A stretch of 6,831 nt of DNA, taken from assembly GCA_009926295.1 (NCBI GenBank), contig RFPF01000167.1:1-6831 (forward strand). The letters run 5' to 3'. The stretch comes from Planctomycetia bacterium (GTDB lineage Bacteria; Planctomycetota; Planctomycetia; Pirellulales; UBA1268). Below are positions 6,501-6,831 of the stretch, piece by piece. The notes under the pieces are model-generated. The model made no database searches. It was given only the letters and a program-made list of their open reading frames with translations, and was not told where the DNA came from. The translations under genes were made by a program, and so were the position numbers. How positions within the stretch are numbered: position 1 is the stretch's first letter; each line of letters opens with the position of its first letter.

Positions 6501-6831
6501 CAAAGACCGGTGTCAGTGTGCTCACGCTCGGTGGGGCGAACACCTACTCCGGCACCACGACGCTCAATGCAGGCACGCTCCGACTCTTGAATCAAAACGC
6601 GCTGCAAAACTCGACACTCACCCTTTCTGGCACGGGCACAGTGTCGCTGGACGCTGCAGTGTCGGCCAACGCCTTCACATTCGGCGGACTCTCCGCTTCG
6701 AGCACGGCCGCCACGCTGGCCCTGCAGAATTCGTCCGCAGCCGCGATCGCCCTCACGGTGGGTGGCACCGGCGCGAACACGACCTATGCCGGCTCGCTCA
6801 CGGGGGCAGGTTCGCTCGAAAAGGTCGGGGC
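3467..6831 (+). CDS. Giant PATR beta-strand-repeat protein, continuation, runs off window
   Basis: This frame has no stop over 1,121 codons and leaves the window open. I translated it throughout: it is almost entirely Gly/Thr/Ser/Ala/Leu-rich beta-repeat sequence with no cysteine-rich or catalytic domain. PATR motifs of the type LTKxGxGTLTLSGxNxYTGxTTxxxGTL recur at about 4133, 4412, 4688, 5345, 5621, 5831, 6149 and 6497, with a final partial one starting near 6791; 3794-3952 is a looser copy. Such repeats are predicted to fold as a right-handed beta-solenoid passenger outside the cell. Threonine is written mostly ACG and leucine mostly CTC. The GTG at 3467 is the first usable start in this frame but has no ribosome site and no signal peptide behind it, so I read this as the continuation of the gene starting at 2610. 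The C-terminus (autotransporter barrel, PEP-CTERM, dockerin or other anchor) lies beyond 6831, so how the protein is retained cannot be judged. Confidence 0.85.
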   Translation, partial: MVISGTTNGYTGTTAVARGVLKIGADNALPTSTTLDIRSTALSAATDAAAFDLNGFNQTVAVLNSSAITASSGSVGNASAFLTNSSATPKTFTVNQATTGTFFGIITGNLAFTKGGGGNLTLAPTLVTSASTSTTGTSTFSGDTLVSGGTLTLGNANALFGSTFDTSGAGTLSLGTLSAATFGGLKSSGTFTLTNSGSAFTLSVGGNNVSSTFAGKLTGLGSLTKVGTGTFTLTGATNDYAGTTTLAGGVLALWAAGALPASGTITFSGGALQYTASNTTDYAARIASSGSAVAIDTNGQAVTFTGGIGSTNTGGLTKLGSGTLTLSGSSAYTGATTLAGGVLALGNANAIPAAGNVTFTGGTLQYSASNTADLASVIVSSTGAIAIDTNSQSVTWAGNLASSNTGGLTKSGAGLLTLSGSNAFTGVIGITGGTLALSGSYAFPSGATGVSLNGGVLQASGSATLNSPGGVPSGATITLGAAGGTLFNSLPGSTQWYIFAPITGGAGTGPLTLSGPSGELILNSSSSSYTGGTILSNPQVAIGTDQSLGSGTITFMGGGLRATSAGARSLSNPVTISAGASLYGSGRDLTLSGPITLSGSTQTVTVTGTSLNSFTGSVGDGGLGLGLVKSGTGILALGGANTYTGTTTLAAGTLRLDNSSALGGGGNLTFTGGTLQYTGSNTADYSARIVGSSGAIAIDTNGQSVSFASALAVSNSGGLTKSGSGTLTLAANNSYTGVTTVSGGTLQVGNGGTTGSVAGNVALSNTTAITFNRSDSLTYSGSITGTGSIMKLGAGTLSLSGSNNITGSTIIAGGTLSIAGTNALPGSFTLDGGTIVNATGAASFGRAAGIPSFTVGPGGGAFRSDSRMDPGNVISGTSPTALLTYGPATTGSSFTLVISGNNTYAANTKVEAGVFVVVDNNNAFGTGTLELAGASIRTRNNAVRTLANPLVLSGNTQFNTAAATDNDLIFTGSTMLSGGTRTLQVDFVTVAGGTGVGLMGSIGDGGNGFGITKTGVSVLTLGGANTYSGTTTLNAGTLRLLNQNALQNSTLTLSGTGTVSLDAAVSANAFTFGGLSASSTAATLALQNSSAAAIALTVGGTGANTTYAGSLTGAGSLEKVG
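3794..3952 (+). repeat. Looser PATR repeat with expanded middle
   Basis: The segment opens LAFTKGGGGNLTL, has a Ser/Thr-rich insert of about 15 residues, and closes GDTLVSGGTLTLGNANALFG. Both ends match the repeat pattern. Its closing DNA string GGCAACGCGAATGCC (3926-3940) recurs exactly at 4502-4516 in a later module. Confidence 0.55.
4133..4411 (+). repeat. Long 93-residue PATR module, copy 1
   Basis: A PATR motif (LTKVGTGTFTLTG, then a one-residue-longer loop NDYAG) is followed by TFSGGALQYTASNTTDYAAR and AVAIDTNGQAVTF. The block ends at the next GGLTK. It aligns along its whole length with the modules at 4412 and 5345. Confidence 0.8.
4412..4687 (+). repeat. Long 92-residue PATR module, copy 2
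   Basis: The order is the same as in copy 1: LTKLGSGTLTLSGSSAYTGA, then TFTGGTLQYSASNTADLASV, then AIAIDTNSQSVTW, ending at GGLTK. It follows copy 1 head to tail. Here the DYxARI element is changed to DLASVI. Confidence 0.8.
4688..4777 (+). repeat. Short PATR repeat
   Basis: LTKSGAGLLTLSGSNAFTGV followed by IGITGGTLAL. It is followed not by the LQY...IDTN extension but by a different Gly/Ser-rich stretch up to about 5344. That stretch holds one weak copy around 4994-5075 (PLTLSGPSGELILN...SYTGGT). Confidence 0.75.
5345..5620 (+). repeat. Long 92-residue PATR module, copy 3
   Basis: LVKSGTGILALGGANTYTGT opens the module. NLTFTGGTLQYTGSNTADYS and AIAIDTNGQSVSF follow, ending at GGLTK. It has the same 276-nt length as copy 2 but is separated from it by 657 nt of other repeat sequence. 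Confidence 0.8.
5621..5716 (+). repeat. Short PATR repeat
   Basis: LTKSGSGTLTLAANNSYTGV followed by TTVSGGTLQVGN. It begins exactly at the end of the third long module and matches the family pattern almost completely. Confidence 0.8.
5831..5920 (+). repeat. Short PATR repeat
   Basis: IMKLGAGTLSLSGSNNITGS followed by TIIAGGTLSI. The usual Tyr before the Thr-Gly turn is replaced by Ile. Confidence 0.75.
6149..6220 (+). repeat. Degenerate PATR repeat
   Basis: TLVISGNNTYAANTKVEAGV followed by FVVV. The leading LTKxGxG part is absent, and Ala-Ala replaces the usual Thr-Gly turn. Confidence 0.55.
6497..6592 (+). repeat. Short PATR repeat
   Basis: ITKTGVSVLTLGGANTYSGT followed by TTLNAGTLRLLN, an almost full match to the pattern. 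A further copy begins near 6791 (GSLTGAGSLEKVG) and is cut by the window end. Confidence 0.8.

Overview
The window is GC-rich and comes from a bacterium, most probably a planctomycete or another PVC-group member such as an opitutacean verrucomicrobium. Two features point there: a XylR-type AraC regulator beside a sugar-acid kinase, and a very large exported protein built from autotransporter-associated beta-strand (PATR) repeats. This assignment rests on gene content only.

Minus strand, 1-2346: positions 25-1032 encode a complete 2-dehydro-3-deoxygalactonokinase (dgoK), the kinase step of the De Ley-Doudoroff galactonate pathway. Upstream of it and read in the same direction lies a XylR-like regulator gene (1136-2346). 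Its sugar-binding half and its AraC DNA-binding half are in different reading frames; the break lies near 1958-1975. The 103-base gap between the two genes holds two copies of GAAT-N8-ATTC whose starts are exactly 21 bases apart, a strong candidate operator for this regulator.

Positions 2347-2609 form a divergent intergenic region with A/T-rich patches and a good Shine-Dalgarno site at its right end.

Plus strand, 2610-6831: a signal peptide and a GTWxxxxGGTWGDxANW opening module are followed by many PATR repeats. The frame set by the start codon stops at 3471-3473. A different frame, offset by -1, carries on with the same repeat type and has no stop through 6831, where the gene runs off the window. 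The whole is best read as one giant surface or secreted beta-solenoid protein (more than 1,400 codons) interrupted by an indel between about 3420 and 3466. Three of its repeats belong to a longer 92-93-residue module.

Taken together, the left side looks like a locally regulated sugar-acid catabolic unit that probably continues left of position 1. The right side is a divergently transcribed cell-surface protein whose link to that unit is unknown. Two separate frame breaks in 6.8 kb mean that real gene decay and consensus error both have to be considered.
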